Below, in pieces: positions 9,051-18,470 of a stretch of 64,000 nt of DNA (positions are counted from its first letter, which is position 1; each line of letters starts with the position of its first letter). The stretch lies in contig JAHDXO010000019.1 in the NCBI GenBank assembly GCA_023382975.1, forward strand, positions 85,297-149,296, read 5' to 3'. Position numbers and translations under genes: made by a program. This DNA is from Pirellulaceae bacterium. GTDB lineage: Bacteria; Planctomycetota; Planctomycetia; Pirellulales; Pirellulaceae. A model generated the notes under the pieces. That model was not told where the DNA came from. It did no database searches and saw nothing but the letters and a program-made list of their open reading frames with translations.

Positions 9051-9515
9051 TCATCCATGGTGCTCGTCCTCGAACAGATATTTCAGATCAAAATCGATAT
9101 GGTGGCGTTTCAGAAAGTCGGTGTATTCCTCCCGAAACGTCCTCGTTCGATGGTGCTCTTTCTGGTTCTGAATGTATCGCTGAACCGCATCGATCAGGGA
9201 GTAACTGACCGTAAATGCTCCGTATCCCTTCTGCCACTCGAATCGCTCTCCGATTTCCGGCAACTCGTTCACCCACTTAGATGAATTTGCCTTGACGTCT
9301 CGAATGACTTCCGCGACGGCCAGCGTCGGCGACAATTGTGTCAGGATGTGAAGGTGGTCCATCGTTCCGCCGATTTCGATCAGGTGGTCCTTCATTCCTC
9401 GGAGGATGCCGCCGATGTACTCGTACAGACGTGGCTGCAGCGCCGGCGTTATCGTCCGACGTCGGGATTTTGTCGCGAAGACGATGTGATAGGTGAGTCG
9501 CGTGTAACTGCTCAT
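9051..9515 (-). CDS. REP-associated Y1 tyrosine transposase (RAYT, IS200-like)
   Basis: A 154-residue single-domain Y1 HUH transposase. The HUH metal site is visible as HLHILTQ, and the catalytic tyrosine is in RYIQNQKEHH near the C-terminus; the start MSSYTRLTYHIVFATKSRRR is typical of IS200/RAYT proteins. RAYT enzymes nick and join single-stranded DNA at REP hairpins carrying a GTAG-like foot. Here the gene is flanked on both sides by exactly such hairpins, so this is a REPtron-type locus. The start is the ATG at 9515; the same frame remains open upstream through the repeat array to 10061, which would add about 180 repetitive residues but is probably fortuitous. Confidence 0.9.
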   Translation of the reverse strand: MSSYTRLTYHIVFATKSRRRTITPALQPRLYEYIGGILRGMKDHLIEIGGTMDHLHILTQLSPTLAVAEVIRDVKANSSKWVNELPEIGERFEWQKGYGAFTVSYSLIDAVQRYIQNQKEHHRTRTFREEYTDFLKRHHIDFDLKYLFEDEHHG

Positions 9516-9527
9516 GTCATTTTGCCT

Positions 9528-10075
9528 CTCCTGCTGTCGCCGCTCCGCGGCTTGGACGTCTTTGCTCTGCGGGCTCACGCCCGCAGCTAAATGCTGTCGC
9601 CGCTCCGCGGCTTGGGCGGATTGGGCGTCCTTGTTCTGCGGGCTCACGCCCGCAGCTAAATGCTGTCGCCGCTCCGCGGCTTGGGCGGATTGGGCGTCCT
9701 TGTTCTGCGGGCTTACGCCCGCAGCTAAATGCTGTCGTCGCTCCGCGGCTTGGGCGGATTGGGCGTCTTTGTTCTGCGGGCTCACGCCCGCAGCTAGACG
9801 CTGTCGCCGCTCCGCGGCTTGGGTGGATTGGGCGTCCTTGTTCTGCGGGCTCACGCCCGCAGCTAAACGCTGTCGCCGCTCCGCGGCTTGGGCGGATCGG
9901 GCGTCTTTGCTCTGCGGGCTCACGCCCACAGCTAAATGCTGTCGCCGCTCCGCGGCTTTGGCGGATTGGGCGTCCTTGTTCTGCGGGCTCACGCCCGCAG
10001 CTAAATGCTGTCGCCGCTCCGCGGCTTGGGTGGATTGGGCGTCTTTGTTCTGCGGGCTCACGCCCGCAGCATGTA
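9528..10075. repeat. 69-bp tandem repeat array upstream of the RAYT gene
   Basis: Seven full 69-bp steps (the CGCTCCGCGG core starts at 9601, 9670, 9739, 9808, 9877, 9946 and 10015), preceded by a 60-bp unit at 9541. Each unit holds two palindromes: GCCGC-TCC-GCGGC, and stem CTGCGGGC with loop TCAC or TTAC and its complement, which on the minus strand is a TAG-foot hairpin with a GTGA or GTAA loop. Copies differ at a few positions. As 69 is divisible by three, all frames stay open, creating long spurious reading frames on both strands. Confidence 0.92.
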
Positions 10076-10096
10076 GCCATGTGCGTTAGCCTATGG
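10073..10096 (+). repeat. Solo REP-like hairpin at the array edge
   Basis: GTAG at 10073-10076 is followed by CCATGTGC, loop GTTA and GCCTATGG. The stem pairs except at one position, and the plan matches the class B hairpins at 8842-9003. It overlaps the last codons of the GH106 gene, so it may also act as its terminator. Confidence 0.65.
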
Positions 10097-12829
10097 AATA
10101 CTTTCGAGAATGCGGTACGGGGTCAGGGTCACCGGTCCCAGCAGGCCCGAGGGCTTGGGATCCCAGCCGGAGCTGTCGAAGGGCTTGTACATGTGGTCGA
10201 CAAAGTTGATTTCGTGGAACTTCTTCCATTCGACACCTCTCTTGTCCAGGTCGCGGATTCGATTGGCCGACAGGTTGGTCACTTCGATGGCCAATTCGTT
10301 GCGACCCGGTTTGAGCAAGTTCGATAGATCGACGCGGAACGGATGCGCGACGAGGATTCCTGCGGGACGGTCATTGACCCAAACCCGGGCACTCTCGCGT
10401 ACGTCGCCCAAGTCCAGAATCCAGCCGTCGGCGTTCGTCTCCGGCAAGTCGACCTGAATGGCATATCGGGCCGCACCGGCAAACCGATCGGCCTGCTCGC
10501 CGCCGATCTCCGTCCAGCATTTCAGCTCGCGCGTGGAAGAAGGCGGAGGCAAGACCGGGCCGCCCTCGGTGAACTCGACGCTCCATGGCCCTGCTACCGC
10601 GATCGGCTCGCCGAACGTTTCCGTGATCGGCCAAGCGGGTCCGTCGACTGTCTTGTCGGAAAAGGTGCGCAGCACGCGAGTTTCGCCAGGCTGCATCTGC
10701 AAATACACCTGGACCTGACCGCTCGCCCCTCGGAGCGAAGCGACTCCCGTCCGGCCCGTCATCGGATCCAGCAGCACGGCCGATTGGCAGGGCGAGGCCA
10801 GCCCTATCCATCCGCGAATCGGTTCGGCCGTGTGATTGGCGATAAAATACGACACTCCGTCGGGCCGCTTGCGGCGAATGAACTGCAAGCCGCAATCGAC
10901 CAGGGGCTCGCGGGCAATCTGAGCGGCATCGAGCAGTTGCTGGAGGTCGTCGCCGATGACCAGCCTGCCCTTGCCCACTGTCTGGATGCTCGGAGCTTGT
11001 CGCGACACGGCGGCCAGCAATTCGGTAAGACGCTGTTTCCGCTCGGCGTGGTCGTGCCAGCCCGGCACGTCTTCGGGAAGCCCCTTCCAGACCAGCACCG
11101 TGGCGCCCCCCTCGGCCAGGGCGAGCAGGTGCCGGGCAGTCTCGATCGTCATATACTTCGCCGCAGGCACGAGCAGCGTGCGATATTCGCCGCCGCCGGT
11201 TTGGAGCGTTCGACCATCGTTGCGCGTGCTCTGCACCTGCGCATCCGAGGCGAAATCAAAGGTGTATCCGTGCTCGATCATCCAGCGGCCGGCTTCACCG
11301 CAAGCGGTGGCGTCGATCCAATCGGGATGATGGACCGAGAAACGCAGTTCCCCATTGCCGCCGCCCATCCACAGATCGTAAACCGGCCAGTACAGCAACA
11401 CGTCGTTGTGCGGCGTTCCCTCCTGCAGCACGCTCTGGCAGCGGGTGATATAGGCGTTCAGCGCCGGTATGTCGCGGAAGATCGAGTTCCGGGCGTTGGC
11501 CTGAGTCGAAGCGTAGAACAACCAGCCCGGCCAAGCGGTCTCCTTCGGCGAGTAGCAGATCCCGTGGTAGTAGATGCAGTTGATGCCATTCAACAGCAGC
11601 TTGTCCGACTCGGCCTTGATGTGCGACAGCGCTGTGTGGAAGTGGTTCCGCAGCCAGGTAAAACTCTCGGAGATCACCACCTTGCGGCCGGCCACGTGGG
11701 CGGCCGAGGAAGCGAACCGGTTGACCAGGTCGCTTTGGCGGTCGGGCCTGATCAACGCCGGATCGCGGCGGAATCCGGGGATGTCGAAGCGACTGGCCCC
11801 GAACACCTCGGTCTCCGGAATCGAGGCCGTCGCATACATGTCCAACAGGTTGGCCGGTGCGCCGTGGGCCTGCATCCGCAAACCGCTGCCGCGCTCGTTT
11901 CCCCAGCGGACGATCTGTTCGACTCGGCCGATCAGCACCTCGGAAAGCGTCTCCCGATAGTCGCAGACGACTCGCCGCGCTTGCTCCGCATCGCCGCGGC
12001 CGGCCAGAGCTTCGGCGTGGTCCTCCAGGGAATAGCCGCGCAACTGCCGGAAGGATTCCAGGAATTCGGGGCACCAGTTGCCGGGGTTCTCGAACGAGTC
12101 GTAATAGAAGGCTCGCGGCGCGGCGCCGTTTCCTGCGGCAAAGTGCTTGTCCATCCAATCCAGATGAAAAGCGACGGCTGCCTGCGAGTAGGGATTGATG
12201 GTCAGTCCCTCGCCGCCAGGCCCGGCCCGCTTGACCTTGGCTGGATTCGGCCGCGCCTCGATCCTGCCACTTTCCACCACAAGATTCTGCTCGCCGAATT
12301 CCGGTGTCACATGCGGTCCGCCCATTCGCCAGCCGGAACTGGGTGTCAAGTCGATATTCATCCCCAGCCGCTTTGCCTCGGCCACGGCGTGGTTGAACAT
12401 CTCGAACCACTTGGGCGAGAAGATGTCGATGAACTGCTCTTCCTCGCCGCGGACGCCGTAGATTCCGATCACGCCCATGTTGCCCCAGCCCGCCTTGCGG
12501 TACGTCTCCAGGTTCCAGGTAAGATCCTCTCGGGTCACCGCGCTGCCGGGCCACCACCAGTAGGCCCCCGGTCGGGCCTCGGGACGAACGACCGGCCAAC
12601 CAAGAACGCCTCCAGAACTCTCTGCCGGGAGGAAAGCGTCGGGCAACGTCCACGGGGGCGTCGTGGCCTCGTAATCCTCTGGACGGTCGGGCGACGTCGA
12701 CGCCCGAACGTGCTGTTGGCCGGGGAACAACCGTGCCTCGATCGTTTGCCCAGCGGCCATGCTCATCAAGCTGAGCAGGCAACTGACTGAGGCGAATGCG
12801 AAGACCTTTGTCATGCCGCAGGCGTTCAT
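10091..12829 (-). CDS. GH106-family alpha-L-rhamnosidase, secreted
   Basis: 912 residues. A Sec signal peptide (MTKVFAFASVSCLLSLMSMAAGQ) precedes a catalytic (beta/alpha)8 domain with the GH106-like PGAYWWWPGSAVTREDLTWNLE and FYYDSFE blocks. A C-terminal beta-sandwich resembling a galactose-binding domain carries WILDLGDVRESARVWVNDR. GH106 enzymes release terminal L-rhamnose from polysaccharides such as rhamnogalacturonan or ulvan. The start is the ATG at 12829, preceded by GAGGAG; an upstream ATG at 12853 lacks a good site. It lies 43 bp downstream of the rhamnose transporter gene on the same strand, which strongly supports the substrate. The exact linkage is unknown. Confidence 0.85.
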   Translation of the reverse strand: MNACGMTKVFAFASVSCLLSLMSMAAGQTIEARLFPGQQHVRASTSPDRPEDYEATTPPWTLPDAFLPAESSGGVLGWPVVRPEARPGAYWWWPGSAVTREDLTWNLETYRKAGWGNMGVIGIYGVRGEEEQFIDIFSPKWFEMFNHAVAEAKRLGMNIDLTPSSGWRMGGPHVTPEFGEQNLVVESGRIEARPNPAKVKRAGPGGEGLTINPYSQAAVAFHLDWMDKHFAAGNGAAPRAFYYDSFENPGNWCPEFLESFRQLRGYSLEDHAEALAGRGDAEQARRVVCDYRETLSEVLIGRVEQIVRWGNERGSGLRMQAHGAPANLLDMYATASIPETEVFGASRFDIPGFRRDPALIRPDRQSDLVNRFASSAAHVAGRKVVISESFTWLRNHFHTALSHIKAESDKLLLNGINCIYYHGICYSPKETAWPGWLFYASTQANARNSIFRDIPALNAYITRCQSVLQEGTPHNDVLLYWPVYDLWMGGGNGELRFSVHHPDWIDATACGEAGRWMIEHGYTFDFASDAQVQSTRNDGRTLQTGGGEYRTLLVPAAKYMTIETARHLLALAEGGATVLVWKGLPEDVPGWHDHAERKQRLTELLAAVSRQAPSIQTVGKGRLVIGDDLQQLLDAAQIAREPLVDCGLQFIRRKRPDGVSYFIANHTAEPIRGWIGLASPCQSAVLLDPMTGRTGVASLRGASGQVQVYLQMQPGETRVLRTFSDKTVDGPAWPITETFGEPIAVAGPWSVEFTEGGPVLPPPSSTRELKCWTEIGGEQADRFAGAARYAIQVDLPETNADGWILDLGDVRESARVWVNDRPAGILVAHPFRVDLSNLLKPGRNELAIEVTNLSANRIRDLDKRGVEWKKFHEINFVDHMYKPFDSSGWDPKPSGLLGPVTLTPYRILESIP

Positions 12830-12872
12830 AGGGGCTCCTCGATGTTGTTGCATGTCGGGCGAACTGGGGCAG

Positions 12873-13922
12873 TCACTCCGCCAAGTAGTTGCCGTAGCCG
12901 ATCACCGTTGTCGAGACGATCAGGGTGAGGATGCCAGCCCAGACCAGTGCTTTTGTCTTTCGGCTCGTACCGCGCCATTCGTGGAAGGCGATTCCCCACA
13001 GGTTGCTGAACACGATGATGAACGCCATGTGGATCGACCACGAAGAGAAGTCGAATCGTTCGCCCAGTTGAGTCGTGCCCATGCCGTAGAAAAAGAACTG
13101 GCCGTACCAGATCACCCCGCCCAGCGCCGACAAGAAGTAGTTGAGCACCTGTCGCGTCGCCGGGCCGGTCACATAATCGTGGAAACTGCGATTGCGAGCG
13201 TTGAGGATCAGGCACCAGGTGGCGTTGCTGGCGAAGCCGCCGAGCAGGATGATCACCAACACGGCATTGTTCGAGAAGACCGCCGCGGTCCCGTGCGCGA
13301 TCGATTGTTCGGCGATTGGTTTGCCGGCCGCCAATCCGAACGCGAAACAGGCGCTCAAGATCCCGGCCATCGCTGCCACCGCAAACCCTTTGCCCAACGC
13401 GAACTCGGTCACGGCGGCCTTCTTCTGTTCCTCGGTCAATTCGCCTTCCTTGCTCATCCCCGCCCAGCCGCAAAGTCCGATGCCGCCCAAGCAGAGGATG
13501 ATCCCGCCGATGATCACGATTCCGGAAGTTGCGGCGAGGATCTCCGCCAATTTGCCTTGGACGATGGGTGGAACGAGGGTTCCGAACGTCATGCAGAATC
13601 CGAGCGCGACCGAATAGCCCAGCGCCATGCCCAGGTATCGCACCGATAATCCGAACGTCAGGTTCCCCAGGCCCCACAGGATCCCGAAGATCATGCACAG
13701 CCCCCAGGCGTTGGCCGGGCTGCTGGCCAGCACGCCGAACAGGTCGGGCGTCGTCATCAGCGCGACGGCCCAAGGCGCCGCCAACCAAGCCGCCAGACCC
13801 ATGACCAGCCAGAAACTCTCCCACGACCACCGCTGCACTTTCTTGAGCGGTGCATAAAAACTGCCAGCGGCAAATCCGCCGATGGCATGCAGCAGAACGC
13901 CCAAGGCTGGGTTCGTGGTCAT
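12873..13922 (-). CDS. rhaT: L-rhamnose/H+ symporter RhaT
   Basis: A 349-residue inner-membrane protein with about ten hydrophobic helices, the size and character of RhaT, which imports L-rhamnose with a proton. Family landmarks include the N-terminal GVLLHAIGGFAAGSFYAPLKKVQRWSWE stretch (residues 8-35), the central GLGNLTFGLSVRYLGMALGYS, and the C-terminal SSWSIHMAFIIVFSNLWGI. It is the first gene of a two-gene operon with the GH106 rhamnosidase, so release and uptake of rhamnose are linked. No rhamnose catabolic genes (isomerase, kinase, aldolase) lie nearby in the window. Confidence 0.9.
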   Translation of the reverse strand: MTTNPALGVLLHAIGGFAAGSFYAPLKKVQRWSWESFWLVMGLAAWLAAPWAVALMTTPDLFGVLASSPANAWGLCMIFGILWGLGNLTFGLSVRYLGMALGYSVALGFCMTFGTLVPPIVQGKLAEILAATSGIVIIGGIILCLGGIGLCGWAGMSKEGELTEEQKKAAVTEFALGKGFAVAAMAGILSACFAFGLAAGKPIAEQSIAHGTAAVFSNNAVLVIILLGGFASNATWCLILNARNRSFHDYVTGPATRQVLNYFLSALGGVIWYGQFFFYGMGTTQLGERFDFSSWSIHMAFIIVFSNLWGIAFHEWRGTSRKTKALVWAGILTLIVSTTVIGYGNYLAE

Positions 13923-14113
13923 CGATCGTTTCTCCGAAAGAGGCTGCGTCCCTTGTCACCAGACGCGGCCAGACCTCCGCACCGGATGGAATGACTGCGT
14001 CAAAACGCCCTAAGTATAACGAGGCCATCCAGCGGGTACAGCAACCTCGAACTGCTTGCCCGCCGGCCCGGAATGTGAAAGAATGCTCCGCCAGGAAACG
14101 GAGGACTGTGGCG

Positions 14114-15805
14114 ATGCGAGTGAAAAGTATGGCGTCGGAATTCGTTGCGGCGGTCCCGCAATCGTGGGCGGGCCGGTACGCGGCGTCGTTTTCGTACTGG
14201 GGGTTGGTGATCGCAACGCTGTTCTTCGCGGCGTCCCTCACCCCGTCGTTGCTGCCTCGCCACTTCGCGGTGCAGGGCGTCTTGTCGGGACTGGCGCTCG
14301 CCGTCGGGTACGGTGTCGGCGTCTTGGGTGTGTACGTCTGGCGTTACCTGGAACTCCCTAAGCCGAAAGCCACGCTGGACCGCGCGAGCAAGCTGATTAC
14401 GGCGGTGGGTGTTGCGATCGTCGTCGGGCTCTTTTTGTGGCGGTCGTGCATTTGGCAGAACTCCATCCGTGAGTTGATGGAGATGGAACCGGTCGAAACG
14501 GCTTATCCGTGGCGTGTCGGCGCGATCGCGTTCCTGACGGGCGCCCTGTGGGTTGCCCTGGCCCGATGCCTGCGCATCTGCTGGCACTTCGTCCATCGCA
14601 AGGTCAGCGCCGTGGTGCCGCGGCGCGTCTCGTATGTGCTGAGTACGATCCTCGTGGTTTTCGCCCTCGTTCTGATCGTCAACGATCTCGTCGCTCGGCT
14701 TGCCATCGACGCCGCGGACGCCGCCTTCCTGCAGATCGACAAGTACTCCGGTCAAGACATCGAACAGCCGGCGGACGCGACGGCCTCGGGCAGCGCCGAA
14801 TCCCTGATTCCCTGGGGGACGATCGGGATCCAGGGAAAACGCTTCATCACGACAGGCCCCAGCAAGCAGGCCATCAGCGAGTTCTGGGGCAAGGAGTCGC
14901 TTCCGCCGTTGCGAGTCTACGTCGGCATGCGCACCGAGGAAGAAATCGAGGAGCGTGCCGAGTTGGCCTTGGAGGAACTGAAACGGGTCGGTGGATTTGA
15001 TCGCTCGGTGCTGGTCGTCGCCACTCCGACGGGCACCGGTTGGCTCGACCCCGGCGCCGTCGATACGATCGAGTATCTGCACGCGGGCGACACGGCGATC
15101 GTCAGCATGCAGTATTCGCATCTTCCCAGTTGGATCACGATCGTGGTCGACCCGGATCGCTCGCGCGTCGCTGCCCATGCGCTGTTCAGCGCCGTCTACC
15201 GACACTGGACCACGCTTCCACGGGACAGTCGTCCCAAGCTGTATCTGCACGGACTGAGCCTCGGATCGCTGGGCTCGGAGGTCAGTGCCGACCTGTTCAC
15301 GATCTTCGAAGATCCGATCCACGGTGGATTGTGGAGCGGCCCTCCCTTTCCGAGCGTGGCCTGGGCGCGGGCCACCCAGGCGCGGAATCCCGACTCGCCC
15401 ATGTGGCTGCCGACGTTCCGCGACAGCTCGATGGTGCGGTTCACGGGCCGAGAAAGCTGTCTGGACGAAGGCGGCAAGCGGTGGGGGCCGATGCGTTTCG
15501 TCTACCTCCAGCACGCCAGCGATCCGATGTGCTTCTTCTCGCCGACGCTGTTGTACCGCAGCCCCGGCTGGATGCACGGGCAACGAGGCCCCGACGTTTC
15601 CCCGTACTTGAAGTGGTTCCCGATCGTGACCTTTCTGCAAACGGGCTTCGACCTGCCGATGGCCACCAGCGTCCCCTTCGGCTACGGCCACAACTACGCA
15701 GCGTCCAGCTACATCGATTCCTGGATCGCGGTGACCGACCCCGCGGACTGGACGCCGGATGACACGAGACGCCTGAAGCAGCGATTTGCGGACCCGGACG
15801 AGTAA
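14114..15805 (+). CDS. Integral-membrane alpha/beta-hydrolase (PF15420/PF10081-like)
   Basis: 563 residues. The N-terminal half contains five or so membrane helices (FSYWGLVIATLFFAASLTPS, VQGVLSGLALAVGYGVGVLG, LITAVGVAIVVGLFLW, VGAIAFLTGALWVALA, VLSTILVVFALVLIV). The C-terminal half is the alpha/beta-hydrolase domain with the nucleophile elbow HGLSLGSLGSE and conserved VSMQYSHLPSW. Family members are found in actinobacteria and planctomycetes, and their substrates are unknown; a lipid ester is a guess. I chose the ATG at 14114, preceded by GGAGG; the frame is open upstream but that part is not protein-like. It is divergent from rhaT and ends 19 bp before the convergent cls gene. Confidence 0.82.
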   Translation: MRVKSMASEFVAAVPQSWAGRYAASFSYWGLVIATLFFAASLTPSLLPRHFAVQGVLSGLALAVGYGVGVLGVYVWRYLELPKPKATLDRASKLITAVGVAIVVGLFLWRSCIWQNSIRELMEMEPVETAYPWRVGAIAFLTGALWVALARCLRICWHFVHRKVSAVVPRRVSYVLSTILVVFALVLIVNDLVARLAIDAADAAFLQIDKYSGQDIEQPADATASGSAESLIPWGTIGIQGKRFITTGPSKQAISEFWGKESLPPLRVYVGMRTEEEIEERAELALEELKRVGGFDRSVLVVATPTGTGWLDPGAVDTIEYLHAGDTAIVSMQYSHLPSWITIVVDPDRSRVAAHALFSAVYRHWTTLPRDSRPKLYLHGLSLGSLGSEVSADLFTIFEDPIHGGLWSGPPFPSVAWARATQARNPDSPMWLPTFRDSSMVRFTGRESCLDEGGKRWGPMRFVYLQHASDPMCFFSPTLLYRSPGWMHGQRGPDVSPYLKWFPIVTFLQTGFDLPMATSVPFGYGHNYAASSYIDSWIAVTDPADWTPDDTRRLKQRFADPDE

Positions 15806-15824
15806 CGGAGAACACGACGCGGCG

Positions 15825-17273
15825 TCACAGCAGGGGGCTGACCAGTCGCAGGCAGTTCTCCAGCATTCGCTCGCCGAAGCTGCGGCGGTTCCACGTCTCG
15901 CGATCCAACTCGACCGACTCCGCCAAATAGCCGTCCTGCAGCCGCGCCAATGCCGCGTTGAACTCCGCGTCGTACACGAACAACGAGACTTCGTAGTTCA
16001 GCCACAGGCTGCGCAAATCCAGATTGGCGGTGCCGAACATGCACAAGTCGTCGTCCACCCGGATCGACTTGGTATGCAGCAAGCCGCCTCGATAGAGGTG
16101 AATGCGCACGCCCGCGGACGTCAAGTCGTCGTAGTACGACCGACACGCGTGACGAGTCAGGAACGAATCGACTTTCTCCGGCAGCACCAGACGCACCGTC
16201 ACGCCGCGCGCGGCCGCGCCGCGCAACGCTTGCAGCAGCGATTCGTCCGGGATCAGATACGGGGTCGTCAGCACCAACTCTCGCTCGGCATTGTTCACGC
16301 ACGACAAGATCATGTGCAGCAGCGAATCGCCCCCCTGACCCGGCCCGGAACGGATCACCTGCAGATCCGCTGTTCCAACCTGAACGAACTTGGCGGAGGG
16401 CAGACGGCTCAAGAGGCTGTCGAGCGTCTCGTCCGTCTCCAGCAGCCAATCGCTCAACATCGTCGAAGCGAGTGCGGCGACCGCAGCTCCTTCGATCCGC
16501 GCCATGGCATCCACCCATTGCCCCACGCCGGCGTTCTGCTTGAAATGGCGCGGATCGACCATGTTCATGCTGCCGGTCCAGGCAACCGCGCCGTCGATCA
16601 CCACAATCTTGCGGTGCAGACGCAGATCGGTGCGCCCGATCAGGGTTCGAAAGATCCCAACCGGCAAAGCGGCCCGCAATTCGACACCGGCGGCGCGCAG
16701 ACGTTCGGGCTGACCGCTCTTCCACCAAGGCCGCGCGCCAAGCGCATCGGTCAGCACCAGGCAGCGAACCCCGCGGCCCGCCGCCCGCACCAAGGCTTCA
16801 AGCACTTCGTCCGCCAATCCGCCCGGGTTCCAGATGTAGAATTCCATCAAGACGCTGTTCCGCGCCGCGTCGATATCGCGGGCAATCGACGCCAGAATCT
16901 GCTCGGTGTCCGCCATCAATTCCAGTCGGCTGCCATGAACGACGTGCGCCCCAGCCAAAGCATGCCCCAGCCGGCCCATCGCCCTCAACGGTCCCCGGTG
17001 GCGGGACCAATCGACGTCCAACAGTTCAGGCCGGATCACCTTCGACGCAAGCTCCTGAAACCTCAGTGTCAGGGCTTGCAGCTTGTGCGCCCGGTCGCGC
17101 CCGATGCGCCGTTCACCAACCAGCAAGTAGATCACCGCCCCCGCGTAGGGCAAGGCCATAATCAGCAACAACCAGGCGCACGCCACGCCGACCGGCGGGC
17201 GTCGCATAATGACGCGAATCACCAAGCCGACAACCACCGTGACGTGAACGAGCAATGAAATCGCAGCGATCAT
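15825..17273 (-). CDS. cls: Cardiolipin synthase (phospholipase D superfamily)
   Basis: 482 residues from the ATG at 17273. Two N-terminal membrane helices (IAAISLLVHVTVVVGLVI and GVACAWLLLIMALPYAGAV) precede two HKD motifs: HRKIVVIDGAVAWTGSMN near residue 217 and HTKSIRVDDDLCMFGTANLD near 398. This is the architecture of bacterial ClsA-type enzymes, which condense two phosphatidylglycerols into cardiolipin at the inner membrane. An upstream start at 17381 would add 36 residues without membrane character. Convergent with the alpha/beta-hydrolase gene. Confidence 0.92.
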   Translation of the reverse strand: MIAAISLLVHVTVVVGLVIRVIMRRPPVGVACAWLLLIMALPYAGAVIYLLVGERRIGRDRAHKLQALTLRFQELASKVIRPELLDVDWSRHRGPLRAMGRLGHALAGAHVVHGSRLELMADTEQILASIARDIDAARNSVLMEFYIWNPGGLADEVLEALVRAAGRGVRCLVLTDALGARPWWKSGQPERLRAAGVELRAALPVGIFRTLIGRTDLRLHRKIVVIDGAVAWTGSMNMVDPRHFKQNAGVGQWVDAMARIEGAAVAALASTMLSDWLLETDETLDSLLSRLPSAKFVQVGTADLQVIRSGPGQGGDSLLHMILSCVNNAERELVLTTPYLIPDESLLQALRGAAARGVTVRLVLPEKVDSFLTRHACRSYYDDLTSAGVRIHLYRGGLLHTKSIRVDDDLCMFGTANLDLRSLWLNYEVSLFVYDAEFNAALARLQDGYLAESVELDRETWNRRSFGERMLENCLRLVSPLL

Positions 17274-17381
17274 CGACAACCAATCGCAAAAAGGAAGGAG
17301 AAGTCTACCGGAGACGACAGCGGCTGCCTCGGCGGCAACGCCGCGTAAACTCGTGAACCGAAAGTGGCAGCCGCCGCGCAA

Positions 17382-17753
17382 CAGGATATTATGCTCTCCG
17401 CATCACAGCGTCCAGTCGGCGAGGATCTCTTCGTCAAACGTGGACGATGGACGTGTGACTGGAGATCTCGGTGTTCGTCGTGCAGATGTCATGCTCGAGA
17501 GCGCTGGCCGGAACCGGCCAGTACAAAGGCAGAACTCTACAGCGAGCCGCTTCTCCCACGCTGCCGTTCTTTTCCGCCGAGCGCGCCGGGCTACTTGAAC
17601 GAGGACGAGATCGTGGCGGGGTCTACCGCCCCGCAACCTCTTTCCCGCGACAACGTCTCTCTCCCCCGAAACCTCTCCACCTAGTCACCGCACGATCTAA
17701 TCATTCATTAGTTCTGTCGTCGGTTGCCGATGCGAGCCCTACAATTCGGTCAA
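17382..17753. other. Gene-free stretch
   Basis: About 370 bp between two minus-strand genes. I see a short palindrome (GGCGGGGTCTACCGCCCCGC near 17612), which could fold, but no tRNA cloverleaf and no protein-like reading frame. It presumably contains the promoter of cls. Confidence 0.4.
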
Positions 17754-18203
17754 TCACCACTTCAGCGTGAACGGTTCGTCGGTAAACGGATCATGGTTGA
17801 GCAATTTCATCTGCTCGCCAGTCGGGTAGGCGCAATGGCCCGGAATCCACTTTGTCAGCGGATAGTACGCCTGTCGTGCAAGCTCTTGGGCTGTCGGATT
17901 CAGGCTGAATATCACAATGTTGTGGTTTGGATCATCAGGGTGAGCCAGCGAGAATTCGAAGGTTCGAAAGATGCGAAAAGCCAGAAACGTGCCAACATAG
18001 AGAAGGACAACAGTGACCCCCGCGAGCGTCAGGGTCTTCGGCCATCCTCGGCGATTTATTGCCATGCGTGAATCCACTAACCAAGCGACACCCAATATTA
18101 CGATGGACGTGATTGTCGCCGCGATGCCGAATGTCATCACGCCGCCAATCGAATAACCGACGCCCGCCATCACCAGGAGCATCGAGCGCAGAGTCCACTG
18201 CAT
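17754..18203 (-). CDS. Small membrane protein of unknown function
   Basis: 149 residues starting MQWTLRSMLLVMAG, a motif that recurs at the start of small planctomycete membrane proteins. Three hydrophobic segments are visible (SMLLVMAGVGYSIGGVM, IAATITSIVILGVAWLV, LTLAGVTVVLLYVGTFLAF), followed by a soluble tail of about 70 residues. The ATG at 18203 follows an AGAGAGG sequence; a GTG at 18224 is an alternative start. Separated by 42 bp from the PIN cassette on the same strand. No function can be given. Confidence 0.62.
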   Translation of the reverse strand: MQWTLRSMLLVMAGVGYSIGGVMTFGIAATITSIVILGVAWLVDSRMAINRRGWPKTLTLAGVTVVLLYVGTFLAFRIFRTFEFSLAHPDDPNHNIVIFSLNPTAQELARQAYYPLTKWIPGHCAYPTGEQMKLLNHDPFTDEPFTLKW

Positions 18204-18245
18204 CCGTGGTTTGCCTCTCTCCACAAGGGATTCAACGACAGAACG

Positions 18246-18470
18246 TCACTGATCACGAGGCGGCGACGATTGACTGTCCATTGCCGAAACGTCGGACTTC
18301 GCCGCTCCCGTGCATCGGATTGTTCGTTGCTTGATTTGGGCAACGGGATGCCCGCCCGCCACCAATCGCTCGAATTCGTCGTGCAGGTAGGCGGCGAGGT
18401 GCTCGCCGTGTTCGGCCTGGATCTGTGACCGAACACGGTACAGCTCTTCGAGGATGGGATTCTTAAGCAT
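18246..18470 (-). CDS. Small protein paired with PIN-domain gene (copy 1)
   Basis: 74 residues beginning MLKNPILEELYRVRSQIQAE. The ATG at 18470 lies inside the end of the PIN-domain gene (8-bp overlap), so the two are translationally coupled. A close relative of the same length follows the second PIN gene at 18970-19194: NPIL(E/D)EL, the AAYL(H/R)D segment and RTIRCTGAAKS are shared. It occupies the partner position of a toxin-antitoxin module, but the sequence lacks a recognised DNA-binding fold, so an antitoxin role is inference only. Confidence 0.65.
   Translation of the reverse strand: MLKNPILEELYRVRSQIQAEHGEHLAAYLHDEFERLVAGGHPVAQIKQRTIRCTGAAKSDVSAMDSQSSPPRDQ

Noticed and set aside
9528..10075. 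CRISPR array
   Set aside because: Units are head-to-tail copies with no unique spacers; the whole 69 bp is repeated and there are no cas genes nearby.
9517..10080. Long open frames through the 69-bp array on both strands
   Set aside because: They arise from the array's length being divisible by three and stay open in several frames; the composition is repetitive Ala/Arg/Cys without any fold.
11295..12782. 495-codon frame overlapping the GH106 gene on the same strand
   Set aside because: It is another frame of a high-GC coding region, rich in Arg/Gly with no signal peptide; GH106 homology lies in the other frame.
13850..14113. N-terminal extension of the membrane hydrolase
   Set aside because: The upstream part lacks protein-like composition and overlaps the start of rhaT; the ATG at 14114 has a GGAGG site.
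17382..17753. tRNA or small RNA gene
   Set aside because: No cloverleaf, no conserved T-arm; one short palindrome only.
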